Below, in pieces: positions 1 to 9,843 of a DNA stretch of 22,525 nt (within the stretch, counting starts at the first letter, position 1; every line of letters begins with the position of its first letter). The stretch lies in NCBI GenBank assembly GCA_900545735.1, contig URAC01000008.1, positions 1 to 22,525 on the forward strand, given 5' to 3'. The stretch comes from an uncultured Bacillota bacterium. GTDB taxonomy: Bacteria; Bacillota; Clostridia; Christensenellales; UBA1242. Under the pieces are notes generated by a model, which saw only the letters and a list, made by a program, of their open reading frames with translations, did no database searches and had not been told where the DNA came from. Position numbers and translations under genes: made by a program.

Positions 1-48
1 CGAGATCATGCCTAGTCTCGTGGGCTCGGAGATGTGTATAAGAGACAG
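1..48 (+). other. Illumina Nextera i7-side adapter (not genomic)
   Basis: Positions 1-6 match the tail of the P7 oligo, 7-14 (CATGCCTA) match Nextera index N706, and 15-48 match the Nextera read-2 adapter, ending in the 19-base Tn5 mosaic end AGATGTGTATAAGAGACAG at 30-48. This is library sequence left untrimmed at the contig end. Genomic sequence begins at 49. Confidence 0.98.
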
Positions 49-55
49 ATTTTAT

Positions 56-85
56 TTGGCTTATTTAACCTTTTTATGTTAAAAT
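56..85 (+). promoter_or_regulatory. Probable promoter of the giant surface-protein gene
   Basis: A -35-like TTGGCT at 56-61 lies 18 bases before TAAAAT at 80-85, which is preceded by TGT (extended -10). A GGAG Shine-Dalgarno at 107-110 sits five or six bases before the ATG at 117. The -35 is weak and lies only eight bases from the adapter junction, so upstream control sequence is missing. Confidence 0.5.
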
Positions 86-116
86 TACTCAGTAAAATTG
101 TAATTTTGGAGTTTTT

Positions 117-3100
117 ATGAAATATTTGGCGAAAAATAAAAATTTAATTCTAGCAATTATGCTTTCAATAATTTTAGCAGTGGCTGGGTTTTTAACTATT
201 TTTTTAACAAATCAAAAAAATGAAGTTTACGCTGCTGACAATTATGGCGCATTAAATGAAAATGGTTATTATTCGCTTGATGGCGTTGCATTTTATGCTA
301 TCAAAGTCAAAAATGTTGAATATAAAGAGGGAAAATATTATCCAACTTATGATTTATCGCTAGATAGTGAAGGAAAAATCCAATATGTAAAATATGGCGA
401 AACTGTTCTATTGGAAGAAGGGGAAAGTTTGATGCTTTCTTTTGCTAGGCAAGACATAAGCAAGGCAACAGGTGATGGGGATTCTTTATCTGCTAATGAT
501 GCTCAAGCACTTGAAGCAAAATTGATAGGCTCTGCAGGAAGTTTTGTTTCTGATTATGTGGACTTTTTAAATGTAAGCATCAAATCAAATGAGAGCACAG
601 TTGTTTCAGATTTTGCAACTGGAGAAAAAATAGATGGTGAGATAACAAAAAAATTCTTTGGATACATCTTATCGCCTTATTCAGATGTTAAAGCAACTCC
701 AAATGAAGAAGGGCTTGTTGAATTTAAGGCTTCTTATGAACACGGCTCAACAATGACTAACTTTGACTTTTCATTTTATGTATTTAAAAAGTCAACATAT
801 CAGAGAGTTGAAAGTTTAAAAGAATTTAATAGACCTAACACCATTGTTGATGTTTCGGAAGGCAACGGCAATTATGTTGTTGATAGCGAAAACGCAAATC
901 AATTTTATAGCGAAAGTTATTATTTCTATGCTAATCAAAAGTTAGCATCTCTTACATATAATCCAGAAAGATATGAAATCACAATTACAAAAACAGTTTT
1001 CTCAACATTAACAACTTACACTTTCTCATATGATAAAACAACTGGCAATGTTGTTTACACAAAAACGCCAAGTCCTTCCACGGAAGATGTTTATGCTAGA
1101 GATATAACTTTTGAAAAAATGCCTGATGGCAATATCAAGTTAACATTCAAAGATATCGGCGTTTATGATATTGCTTACAAGGCAGTTTATTTCAAACAAA
1201 ATAACGAAAAGGTTGAGTTGACATCACTCAATCAAGCCTTTGCATTGAAGGATAGATTGACTATTTATGGCACTCAAGCAACTTATAACGACTTATACAC
1301 TAAACAAACTGAACTTAGAAATCAATCAAACGATATTTCTGCGGACATAACTGGAAAGATAACGCCAGTTATCGGCCCATCTACTATTACAATGGATTTG
1401 AGTGGCTTAACTATTGCCTCAACAAATCAACCTCAGGTTAGATTTTTGACTAATTCTACTCTAAAAGAGTTTGCTGTTTATTACACAAAAGATTTAGTCG
1501 AAACTGGGGAAAATACATATAGTTTTGAACTAAAAGATAATTATTCAATTACATCAAATTTAACTGAATCTGGCTATTATTTAGTTAAAGTTACACACGC
1601 ATATTCAAATTATAAAATTTGGGGTGGCTCAACAGCTATTCCTAGAGATAATGTTGAAATGACTCAATGGTTCTTGTTCCAAATTAAAGACCAAACACCA
1701 ACAATCAACATTGTTGAATTGGCAGACAATGGAACAGCAACAGGAAACAAAGTTATGAGCGGATATTATGATAGAGCAAATGTTTATCAAGGCTCATATC
1801 ATAAAAATGGTGTTTTCTTTGAAAAGTTGGTTGAAAATTCCGAATTTGACCTTCCAACGACTTTTGACCTTCAAAGAAAAGGCTTTGAGGAAAATGCACA
1901 GTGGGCAGCTATAACCTTAAATGAAACAACAATAAGTGAAAAAAATGGCTATGCTATTACTGAAGATGGTCATTATAGATTGATTGTTTATTTTGGCAAT
2001 TCAAGCAACACGAAGAGATATTTTGATATTGATAATCAAGGCATTTCTGGCATTCAAGCAAATAAGGTGGTTGCACAATCTGGAACGAAACATTTCTCAT
2101 TGATTAATGGCTCACAAATGAATGCTGTTGATGGCGTGATTTATACAACATCTAATCCATTCACACTATATTGGAACAACAAGGCAAGTGGGGCTAAGAT
2201 TACAGCAAATTATGTCAGATATGCAATGGAAAACAGCACATATTCTGCAAATGCAAATGATTATAAGAAAAATACAGCTGTTGTTGCAGATAGTTTGATA
2301 AGATTGAATGCGGATAATCCAAAAACTGCATATTCTAAAGCACAAACTAAAGAACTTGTAACAGCAAATGAAGTTTTAAACTTGCCAGGTCTATATATTT
2401 TCAAATTGGAAGATGAAGCGGGCAATGTTGCATACTTCTCAATAATTTTTGATAATTCAATCCCTGTTGTTTTGCAAGGCACAAACAATGGCAGTGCAAC
2501 AACTTATGAAATTATTAAATCTTTTAACAATATCGCAGCGGATACAAGGATTTTCTTTGGAACGCACAAACTTGTTAAATTAGAGGGTTATAATGGCTCA
2601 ACAGAAGACGAATATTTATCTCAAATTGTCGGAAATAGCAGGCTTGTAAATGATGGCTCAGAAACCTTTGTTCAATTTTCAATTAAGCGAGTTAACGCTT
2701 ATTATCAAAGTGGAAATGAACAGATTGATAAAACGCTAACAAACAAATTTGATGGCTATGATATTATTCAAATTGAAAAAGATGCTAGCGGCAATATTAT
2801 AGAAAGAACATATTATTACACAATCGTTGATGAGAGCGGAATGCAAAAGATTTATGACGCTACAGTAAACACTGATAAAACTGGAATGAACATATTTGGC
2901 GACAATAATGAAAATTTAAAACCAGCCGCTCAAAAAACTAATCCAGCACAATTAGATAGCGACAACAAAGAAACATCGCCTTCTCAAAGAATAATCTATT
3001 ACAATGCAATCAATTATGACACTTTATATTTAACTTGGGCAACATTGACGCCAGATATGGACGCTTATGTTGATTTAGATAATAACGGCTTAGTTTTAGA

Positions 3101-6100
3101 GTATTTTGAGCTTGTTTATAATTCTGAATTAAAAACTTATGAATATGCTACAAATCCAACTAGCACTATTGTTATTACATCAAGCGTTGCAGCAAAATAT
3201 ACAGATTCAGATGGCGAAGTTAAAATTCCATTAAATGTTGTCAATGGCAAAACTTTGGCTGGAAAATATGTTTTGACAAGAACATACACTTCAACAATTT
3301 CAGATGTAAATCTTTCTCAAGTTGTTGGAACAGACTTTGGTCAAAGAATTATGACATTCTTTGTTGATAGAAATGCAATTATTTCCGCTCCAACAGGCGC
3401 GGAAAATAGCCCACAAATTGGCGCTAATGCTTATATTAAATTCTTTGATGGAACTGGCGAAGAAATTAAATTTGAAAGTTTGTTTATGCAATCACAATCT
3501 TCAGATAAAGCGGTTGTTAGGGCAAACAAGTTGCCAGTTGGGCTTTATATTCCAATTTCAAAATATGGTTTTTTAAACAATAGCGTTTTCAATGATAATA
3601 TGCTTGTAACAGATTTGGACAATGAAAATACCTTTGCACCATACAAACTTTATGTTTCAATTTATAGCCCTAAAAAAGCAAATGGCGATTATGTTGAATA
3701 TGTCTATTCTTATGTAAAAGATGGATATTACAAACTTGCTGGCTATTATCTCAAAAATGAAAACACAGATAAAGATAACACGCAAAATAACTATGTCTTT
3801 AACGTATACAATGTAACAGATTCAAACGCTTCTGCTTGGCTAACTCAAAACGAACTCAATAAAAAGTCGGAGTGGCAAGAAGGCATCTATTCAATTAAGA
3901 TTAATTGTATTTTAAACACTTCTTCATCTTCAATGGGAACTAATCCATATTTGCAAAATTATTACTTTAATTTTGAAATAGCAGGAGATAAGCCTGATTT
4001 TGATATGACGGCACAATATCCATCTTTTGAAAATATGGAAGATAAGGAATTGTTGTCTGATGGAACATATTATTATTCTAATGCTGAACAAATTAAGATT
4101 GCTTGGCAAGATTTAGTAAGTGAATATATGGTCAAAATTGACAAAACTAATATCATTTATAAATTCTCAAACGGCAGCGCAACTACTTTAAATGTTTCAG
4201 ACATAACAACAAACGACAACATCAATTCGTTTGTATTAAAGGTTCCAGATGGGACAAATAATCTAACAATAACAATGAGTTTCGAAGTTTATGGAACAGA
4301 CTCAACTTTGGCAGCATTGTTCCCAAATGGAAATTATACAATTGCAAGGACAATAATTTTTGATAAAACAGCGCCTTCAACAACGATAGACGCTTTGATA
4401 AACAATGATAAGATTATTGGAAATAATGTTAACAAGAATTTGCTAAGAGAAATTTCTGAAAGATATAACATTTCTTCAATAGAAGGAATTTATAGATATT
4501 TCACATTTGCAACAACAAAAGATGTATTAGTAAATAGTTTGTTTGCTGGAAATGTTAAGGCAGACACAAATAGGGTGTTTATTAGACAATTTGACAATAA
4601 ATACTCTACTAATAGTTTAGAAATTGGCTGTCCATTAAATAAAAATTCAGTTGCAAGCAATATCTTCAATGAACAATTTGCAGTTATTAACGGTTGGCAA
4701 AAATTTGAAAGCGCAGAGAGCATTCAAGATTCAAGCATTTTAAATACTGCTGGCTATTATGAGATTGTTGAACTTGATTTAGCAGGCAATATGACAATCT
4801 ATTCAGTTTATATCGGAGAAAACGAAAGTTCAATCAATTTGGAATATGTAATACGCGAACAAACTGGCGTAGACAAAGTTGAGAATAAAGTTTTAACATC
4901 AAATAGTTTTTCGCTTACAAGTCGTGAACTATTTGCAGTTAAAAAAGTATCCTTTGAAAACAGCAATTATTCTTATATTAAATTGACTATAAATGGCAAC
5001 AACTATTTGATAACTCCATTCAACGCTAATGGCAAGGCTTATTCATTAACTGGCGAAGAAATTTTGCTTGAAGAAGTAAAATTGACAAGCAGGAACACTG
5101 TTTATAAAGTGGAAATATACAATGCGGTGGCAAATATCAATTATGTTGGCGATATAAGCGTTGAAGAAATAGGCAAAAATTTGGATTGGAAGGAAGAAAT
5201 CAATTCTTCAATGGCTCCTGATGCCGTTTCATTAGGCTTTATTGTAAGGGGTGGCGACAACGCAAGCATTAAAATTGATGAAAGCACAATCAAAATCTTG
5301 GCGCTTAATAAAAATCCACAAACAGGTGAAGCGGTTTTAACAACTTACACTATAGATGGAGCAGATGCTTTGAAAAAGGTTAGTGTTTCAACACAATCTT
5401 ATTATTACATCACTCCAAACGGCTTAAATTGGGACAATTTTGTATTCCTAATTGTGTTTAAAGATAATTATGGCGTTCAATATTCAAAATTGATGATGTA
5501 TAATGAACCAAATATTGATAGATATTCTTCAGCTGTTGACAGCGAAAGCGATATAACATCAGCGATACAATCTCAAAACAACATATTAGTTTCAACAGAT
5601 ATTTTCTTCAACATTTCAAATTCTTATGAAATAACTGTTGAAAGAAAGATCAATAACGATGTTCAATTCGTCAAAGTAAATTTGGCAGACGAGAATTGTG
5701 TGTTCAACAGAACTGGCTTCACACAATATAAATTACAAGCCGTTAAAACAAGCGGAAATGGATACAATGGTGGCGTTGTAGTTTATAGGGTTACAGCAAA
5801 AGCAAATCTTGAAGATTTCAAAAATGCTGGTGCAGATGTTAACGATTTAGATGTTGGCGTTAGCGAAGTTGTTTACACAATCACAATTTACAATCAATTC
5901 CCAGTTATAACTCTCAGAAATTCTAACGGAGAAGATATTTCTCAAGAATTGTTTAACAAAACTATAACTCATTCTGATGATGTGTATATTTCATATTTAA
6001 CAGGAAATGAAATTTCAGAAAGTTATGGTTACACATCAAAAGTTTATTTAAGGCTTCGTGGTTCAAGTGAAGGCTATGTTGAAATTCCAAGTTCATACAC

Positions 6101-7748
6101 TGTTTCAACACCTGGAATTTATGACATCAAAATTCAAAACTACAACGAAAATGGGGCACTTGCTGCTACCTATGAGAGAGATTTCGTTATAGCAAGTTAT
6201 GATGTAACTTTCTATTCAGTTGTAAAATATGATGCAAGCGATGTTTCAAATCCTTATAAGGTTATCGCTCCAACGGGAAATCTATATTATAACGGAACTG
6301 AAATAATAAATTATCATTACATTATTAATTCAGATGCCTATGAAATATCAGTAAATAATGGAGTTGTTGCAACGCTTCTTGAAACAAAAACAGAAGGTTC
6401 ATATTCAACTTACATCTATTTGATAGAATCTAACATTGCTGGGGCAGGCTCAAGCGTTAAATTCTCAAGAAAAATTGCTATAACTGTCATTCCATTAACG
6501 CAAAATATTTTAGGAAATTCATTTGCATATTTTGTTGGAACAGACCCAGAAGCAGTTGAAATTCAATCCATAACAACATTTAATAAAGATATTTATCTAT
6601 TCAAAAATAATATTGAAACAAGCATAACTTTGCAATGGAATAGTTATTATGGCATCAAAGAAAATATCATCTATTATCAAATTTCAAGAGATGGTGGAAA
6701 TACTTGGAGCGATAAAATTGCTAGCGAAGGGGAAAATGGCACTGCAAGGCTTAATTTAGACAAATCTGGCAACTATGTGATTATGTTTACAGATTTGGCT
6801 GGAAATTCGCAAATTATATCTTCTCAAACAGGTTCTAGAGATAGATATAGAATCAACTTTATTAAGTCAGTTATTTTCAATGTAAATGGCGAATTGCCAA
6901 TAGATAACGCAGTTTATAATGGCAGCGTTGTGATTAATGTTCCAACGGCAACATTGACATATTATCAACAGAATCCAACGATTGTTGTAACTTACAACGG
7001 CGAAAATGTCGCTGCAAGCAAAAATAGCGATGGCAATTATGTGTTCACAAAACCTGGCAATTATGTTGTATATTTCAATGCGCTTAAAAACAATAACGAG
7101 CTTGGCATTGAAAAGGTGGCGTTTACAATTATCAATGAAAACGATTCTCGTTGGGCATTCAACTATTTGAATTATAACAACTATAAGATTGATTATATCA
7201 AATATAACGATGCGCTCCTTGACGTGTCACAAATTGTAAATGGCAACGAAATTTTGATGTCCGTAATTATGGGCAATAGTTCATTTGACAACGGAATTTA
7301 TACAATCAAAATGACAACTAACGATGTTCCAAGTCAATCGTTTGAATTCAAATTCTGGCTTAACAATTTAAAACCAGACATTGAAGTGTCTGAGGAAGAG
7401 GGCACAACCACAACTGGAAATATCGTTGTCCGCTTGAATACAAATAACCTTTATGAAATGATTGGCGATTGCAAACTCGTTATCAATAATAATGAGGTTT
7501 TAATCCTAAATAAAGAATATTTCGAAAGCGAAAACTATCAAACAAATGTCCAAGTTACGCTTACAGAAACAAGCCCATATTTTATTCAAATTTATACTGA
7601 TAGCGGCAAATTGATTTATTCTTATAAGGTTGAAATCGTCGACCCACTTAACACAATTACAATTATCTTAATTGTCGTTGCGTGCGTGGTCGTGGCAGTC
7701 GGCGTGTTGTTGTTCCTCTTGTTAAGAAAGAAAATGAAAGTAAGATAA
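117..7748 (+). CDS. Giant Ig-like-repeat surface protein, membrane-anchored
   Basis: A 2543-residue exported protein of unknown function. Residues 1-40 form a signal peptide: Lys-rich start, hydrophobic core about 10-31, and likely cleavage after VYA (residue 39 or so). Near the C-terminus (about 2513-2537) there is one hydrophobic helix followed by the basic tail RKKMKVR, so the protein should be held in the membrane with its bulk outside. There is no LPXTG-like sortase signal. A recurring signature G-x-Y-x-(I/V), in the best copies followed by D-x-A-G-N and a new strand with (F)D-(N/K)-x-x-P, occurs near residues 486, 618, 758, 1049, 1256, 1405, 1546, 2000, 2218, 2314 and 2393; clear DxAGN copies are at 766-770, 1554-1558 and 2226-2230. 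This resembles the end of bacterial Ig-like domains in tandem (inference). The body is rich in Asn, Tyr, Ser and Thr and has only a few Cys. It is probably monocistronic. Adhesin, glycan-binding stalk or surface-layer component are all possible; none is shown. Confidence 0.85.
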   Translation: MKYLAKNKNLILAIMLSIILAVAGFLTIFLTNQKNEVYAADNYGALNENGYYSLDGVAFYAIKVKNVEYKEGKYYPTYDLSLDSEGKIQYVKYGETVLLEEGESLMLSFARQDISKATGDGDSLSANDAQALEAKLIGSAGSFVSDYVDFLNVSIKSNESTVVSDFATGEKIDGEITKKFFGYILSPYSDVKATPNEEGLVEFKASYEHGSTMTNFDFSFYVFKKSTYQRVESLKEFNRPNTIVDVSEGNGNYVVDSENANQFYSESYYFYANQKLASLTYNPERYEITITKTVFSTLTTYTFSYDKTTGNVVYTKTPSPSTEDVYARDITFEKMPDGNIKLTFKDIGVYDIAYKAVYFKQNNEKVELTSLNQAFALKDRLTIYGTQATYNDLYTKQTELRNQSNDISADITGKITPVIGPSTITMDLSGLTIASTNQPQVRFLTNSTLKEFAVYYTKDLVETGENTYSFELKDNYSITSNLTESGYYLVKVTHAYSNYKIWGGSTAIPRDNVEMTQWFLFQIKDQTPTINIVELADNGTATGNKVMSGYYDRANVYQGSYHKNGVFFEKLVENSEFDLPTTFDLQRKGFEENAQWAAITLNETTISEKNGYAITEDGHYRLIVYFGNSSNTKRYFDIDNQGISGIQANKVVAQSGTKHFSLINGSQMNAVDGVIYTTSNPFTLYWNNKASGAKITANYVRYAMENSTYSANANDYKKNTAVVADSLIRLNADNPKTAYSKAQTKELVTANEVLNLPGLYIFKLEDEAGNVAYFSIIFDNSIPVVLQGTNNGSATTYEIIKSFNNIAADTRIFFGTHKLVKLEGYNGSTEDEYLSQIVGNSRLVNDGSETFVQFSIKRVNAYYQSGNEQIDKTLTNKFDGYDIIQIEKDASGNIIERTYYYTIVDESGMQKIYDATVNTDKTGMNIFGDNNENLKPAAQKTNPAQLDSDNKETSPSQRIIYYNAINYDTLYLTWATLTPDMDAYVDLDNNGLVLEYFELVYNSELKTYEYATNPTSTIVITSSVAAKYTDSDGEVKIPLNVVNGKTLAGKYVLTRTYTSTISDVNLSQVVGTDFGQRIMTFFVDRNAIISAPTGAENSPQIGANAYIKFFDGTGEEIKFESLFMQSQSSDKAVVRANKLPVGLYIPISKYGFLNNSVFNDNMLVTDLDNENTFAPYKLYVSIYSPKKANGDYVEYVYSYVKDGYYKLAGYYLKNENTDKDNTQNNYVFNVYNVTDSNASAWLTQNELNKKSEWQEGIYSIKINCILNTSSSSMGTNPYLQNYYFNFEIAGDKPDFDMTAQYPSFENMEDKELLSDGTYYYSNAEQIKIAWQDLVSEYMVKIDKTNIIYKFSNGSATTLNVSDITTNDNINSFVLKVPDGTNNLTITMSFEVYGTDSTLAALFPNGNYTIARTIIFDKTAPSTTIDALINNDKIIGNNVNKNLLREISERYNISSIEGIYRYFTFATTKDVLVNSLFAGNVKADTNRVFIRQFDNKYSTNSLEIGCPLNKNSVASNIFNEQFAVINGWQKFESAESIQDSSILNTAGYYEIVELDLAGNMTIYSVYIGENESSINLEYVIREQTGVDKVENKVLTSNSFSLTSRELFAVKKVSFENSNYSYIKLTINGNNYLITPFNANGKAYSLTGEEILLEEVKLTSRNTVYKVEIYNAVANINYVGDISVEEIGKNLDWKEEINSSMAPDAVSLGFIVRGGDNASIKIDESTIKILALNKNPQTGEAVLTTYTIDGADALKKVSVSTQSYYYITPNGLNWDNFVFLIVFKDNYGVQYSKLMMYNEPNIDRYSSAVDSESDITSAIQSQNNILVSTDIFFNISNSYEITVERKINNDVQFVKVNLADENCVFNRTGFTQYKLQAVKTSGNGYNGGVVVYRVTAKANLEDFKNAGADVNDLDVGVSEVVYTITIYNQFPVITLRNSNGEDISQELFNKTITHSDDVYISYLTGNEISESYGYTSKVYLRLRGSSEGYVEIPSSYTVSTPGIYDIKIQNYNENGALAATYERDFVIASYDVTFYSVVKYDASDVSNPYKVIAPTGNLYYNGTEIINYHYIINSDAYEISVNNGVVATLLETKTEGSYSTYIYLIESNIAGAGSSVKFSRKIAITVIPLTQNILGNSFAYFVGTDPEAVEIQSITTFNKDIYLFKNNIETSITLQWNSYYGIKENIIYYQISRDGGNTWSDKIASEGENGTARLNLDKSGNYVIMFTDLAGNSQIISSQTGSRDRYRINFIKSVIFNVNGELPIDNAVYNGSVVINVPTATLTYYQQNPTIVVTYNGENVAASKNSDGNYVFTKPGNYVVYFNALKNNNELGIEKVAFTIINENDSRWAFNYLNYNNYKIDYIKYNDALLDVSQIVNGNEILMSVIMGNSSFDNGIYTIKMTTNDVPSQSFEFKFWLNNLKPDIEVSEEEGTTTTGNIVVRLNTNNLYEMIGDCKLVINNNEVLILNKEYFESENYQTNVQVTLTETSPYFIQIYTDSGKLIYSYKVEIVDPLNTITIILIVVACVVVAVGVLLFLLLRKKMKVR

Positions 7749-7777
7749 AAAATCACCCAATTTGGGTGATTTTTTTA
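7749..7777 (+). terminator. Terminator of the giant surface-protein gene
   Basis: Hairpin AATCACCCA / TGGGTGATT (about 9 bp, three-base loop) with flanking A-run and T-run. It starts right after the stop codon. The A-run on its 5' side means it could also work on the minus strand. Confidence 0.85.
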
Positions 7778-7778
7778 T

Positions 7779-7806
7779 TAAAAAAACTCTCATAATAGAG
7801 AGTTTT
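7779..7806 (-). terminator. Terminator of thrS
   Basis: Hairpin arms AAAACTCTC (7783-7791) and GAGAGTTTT (7798-7806) with a six-base loop. The T-run follows when read on the minus strand, four bases after the thrS stop codon. Confidence 0.85.
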
Positions 7807-7810
7807 AGTT

Positions 7811-9727
7811 TTATAACTTCAAATCGCGTGTTGAGTCTTTTTCCTTTACAAACTTTATAAAGTCTGTTTCGGACATCTCAAATGTTTCTCCGTTTCTGTT
7901 CCTTATTGTCAAAGTGTCGCCTTCAAGTTCTTTATCTCCAATTACAACCATATATGGAACTTTTTCAAGTTGTGCAGCACGAATCTTATAGCCAACTTTT
8001 TCACTGCGTGAGTCTAAGTCTGTTCTGATATTTTGCATTCTCAATGCACTTTCAAGTTCTTTTGCTCTGTCTAAGTGTCTGTCTGCAACTGGAAGTATTG
8101 TTACTTGTGTAGGTGAGAGCCAAACTGGGAAGTTTCCGCCCGTCTTTTCTATCAAGTATGCAAGAGTCCTTTCATAACATCCTAGGCTGGAACGGTGAAT
8201 AATAACTGGAATTTTCTTGTTGCCGTCTTTATCTGTGTATTCCATTCCAAACTTCTCAGCAAGCATTTGGTCAATTTGTATCGTTATAAGAGTGTCTTCC
8301 TTGCCATAAACATTTCTGATTTGAATGTCTAGCTTTGGACCATAGAATGCTGCTTCGCCAACTCCAACAACATAAGGAATTTCAAGGTGTTTGAGGATTT
8401 TCTCCATCGTGCCTTGCGCCTCGTCCCATTGTTCTTTTGTGCCAATGTATTTTTCACGATTGTTAGGGTCCCATTGCGAGAAACGATAGGAAGCATCGTC
8501 ATATAAATCTAAAGTCTTTAACATATAAATTGCAAGTTCCAAACAACTCTTAAATTCTTCTTCAAGCTGCTCAGGAGTGCACATTAAATGGCCTTCAGAC
8601 AATGTGAATTGACGAACCCTAATAAGACCGTGCATCTCGCCGCTGTCTTCATTGCGGAACAATTTTGATGTTTCATTGTAACGAAGTGGAAGGTCACGAT
8701 AACTCCTTGGCCTGTTCAAAAATGCTTGATATTGGAATGGGCAGGTCATAGGACGAAGTGCATATACTTCCTTGTCTTTTTCAGGATTGCCCAAAACAAA
8801 CATTCCATCTTGATAATGGTCCCAGTGGCCAGATATCTTGTATAAATCACTCTTTGCCATAAATGGAGTCATTGTGAGTTGCCAACCGCGCTTATATTCT
8901 TCATCTTCAACAAATCTTTGAAGAATTTGCAAAATTTTTGCACCTTTTGGAAGTATAATTGGCAAACCTTGTCCAATATAATCAACAGTTGTGAAAAGCT
9001 CAAGGTCGCGGCCTAGTTTGTTGTGGTCGCGTTGCTTTCTAAGTTCCAAAAGATTTTTATATTCTTCCAATGCCTCTTTTGACCTAAAAGATATGCCATA
9101 AACGCGTTTTAACATCTTATTTTTGCTGTCGCCGTGCCAATATGCTCCTGTGATGGATTTGACCATATATGCCTTGATTTTAGACAAATCGTAAAGGTGA
9201 GGACCAGCACATAAATCAACAAAATCGCCAATTTGATATGTCGAAATAACAGCGTTAGGCTCCAAATTTTCAATAAGTTCAATTTTGTATGGCTCGTTTG
9301 CAAAAAGTTTTAACGCTTCTCCGCGCGTAATCTCCTTGCGATAAACCTTGTAGTTCTCTTTGATGATTTTTTTCATTTCCGCTTCAATAAGACTTGCGTC
9401 TAACTCTGCTTCAGTGTCAAAATCATAATAAAAACCTTCGTCAGTGGCTGGGCCAATGGCAAGTTTAACATCTTTGTATAAATTTTTAACCGCATAAGCA
9501 AGAACATGGCTGGTTGTGTGCCATAAAACTTTCTTGCCTTCTTCATCTGCAAAGGTGAGTGGAACAATGTTCATTCCATCAACAAGCGGAGCGCCTAAAT
9601 CAGTGGTTTTTCCGTTGACGTTGGCAGCCAAACATTCTGCAAAATCTGCAGGCTCATTTTCCTTGATGTATTCCCTAATTGATTGTGCGTCCGTTTCAAC
9701 GCTTTTTCCATTGTAAACTATTTTCAT
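7811..9727 (-). CDS. thrS: Threonyl-tRNA synthetase
   Basis: Charges tRNA-Thr with threonine in the cytosol. From the chosen start it is 638 residues, normal for the family. Order: TGS domain (about 1-60); editing domain with HTTSH (His70, His74) and DLCAGPH (Cys173, His177); class II catalytic core; C-terminal anticodon-binding domain (about 535-638). The zinc ligands are visible as Cys329 (PMTCPFQ), His380 (SEGHLMC) and His511 (IIHRSSLG). Motif 2 is RYNETSKLFRNE. The core carries MTCPFQYQ where E. coli has MNCPGH, a variant I associate with some Clostridia. Start choice: AGGAG lies six bases before the ATG at 9727. The in-frame ATG at 9733 abuts the Shine-Dalgarno, and an in-frame TTG at 9781 is part of the -35 box, so both are rejected. 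The promoter places the transcript start only some 20 bases upstream, leaving no room for a T-box leader. Confidence 0.97.
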   Translation of the reverse strand: MKIVYNGKSVETDAQSIREYIKENEPADFAECLAANVNGKTTDLGAPLVDGMNIVPLTFADEEGKKVLWHTTSHVLAYAVKNLYKDVKLAIGPATDEGFYYDFDTEAELDASLIEAEMKKIIKENYKVYRKEITRGEALKLFANEPYKIELIENLEPNAVISTYQIGDFVDLCAGPHLYDLSKIKAYMVKSITGAYWHGDSKNKMLKRVYGISFRSKEALEEYKNLLELRKQRDHNKLGRDLELFTTVDYIGQGLPIILPKGAKILQILQRFVEDEEYKRGWQLTMTPFMAKSDLYKISGHWDHYQDGMFVLGNPEKDKEVYALRPMTCPFQYQAFLNRPRSYRDLPLRYNETSKLFRNEDSGEMHGLIRVRQFTLSEGHLMCTPEQLEEEFKSCLELAIYMLKTLDLYDDASYRFSQWDPNNREKYIGTKEQWDEAQGTMEKILKHLEIPYVVGVGEAAFYGPKLDIQIRNVYGKEDTLITIQIDQMLAEKFGMEYTDKDGNKKIPVIIHRSSLGCYERTLAYLIEKTGGNFPVWLSPTQVTILPVADRHLDRAKELESALRMQNIRTDLDSRSEKVGYKIRAAQLEKVPYMVVIGDKELEGDTLTIRNRNGETFEMSETDFIKFVKEKDSTRDLKL

Positions 9728-9733
9728 AAGCAT

Positions 9734-9738
9734 CTCCT
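9734..9738 (-). promoter_or_regulatory. Ribosome binding site that fixes the thrS start
   Basis: AGGAG on the minus strand, six bases before the ATG at 9727. It leaves almost no spacing to the ATG at 9733, which favours the inner start. Confidence 0.8.
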
Positions 9739-9752
9739 GTAAATACTTGATT

Positions 9753-9781
9753 ATTTTAAAACTATTATAATTTATTGTCAA
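9753..9781 (-). promoter_or_regulatory. thrS promoter
   Basis: Minus strand: TTGACA (9781-9776), 17-base spacer, TAAAAT (9758-9753). This is a near-consensus sigma-A-type promoter with a very short 5' leader. Confidence 0.85.
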
Positions 9782-9814
9782 TCTTTTTCATAGAAAAAAT
9801 GAAAAAAATAGGTG

Positions 9815-9843
9815 TTGACAACGTTGCTTGTGTGTGTTAAAAT
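9815..9843 (+). promoter_or_regulatory. Promoter of the Pro-rich-stalk membrane protein
   Basis: TTGACA at 9815-9820, 17-base spacer, TAAAAT at 9838-9843, near consensus. AGGAG at 9864-9868 then sits six bases before the ATG. It is back to back with the thrS promoter; the two -35 boxes are 33 bases apart. Confidence 0.85.

Noticed and set aside
30..48. Tn5 mosaic end as evidence of a natural Tn5/IS50 element
   Set aside because: The engineered 19-base mosaic end is joined to Nextera index and P7 sequence, and the mirror copy at the right is joined to P5. It is library sequence.
7500..7748. LPXTG-type sortase signal at the end of the giant protein
   Set aside because: No LPxTG or variant precedes the final helix; the sequence there is VDPLNTITII, so membrane-helix anchoring is preferred.
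117..7748. Near-identical DNA repeats or a CRISPR-like array within the giant gene
   Set aside because: Recurrent words such as TGGCTATTAT are short and irregularly spaced, and reflect the repeated Gly-Tyr-Tyr protein motif.
9728..9781. Longer thrS starting at the TTG at 9781 (656 residues)
   Set aside because: That TTG is part of the TTGACA -35 box, the extra residues match no ThrRS N-terminus, and a well-spaced AGGAG serves the ATG at 9727.
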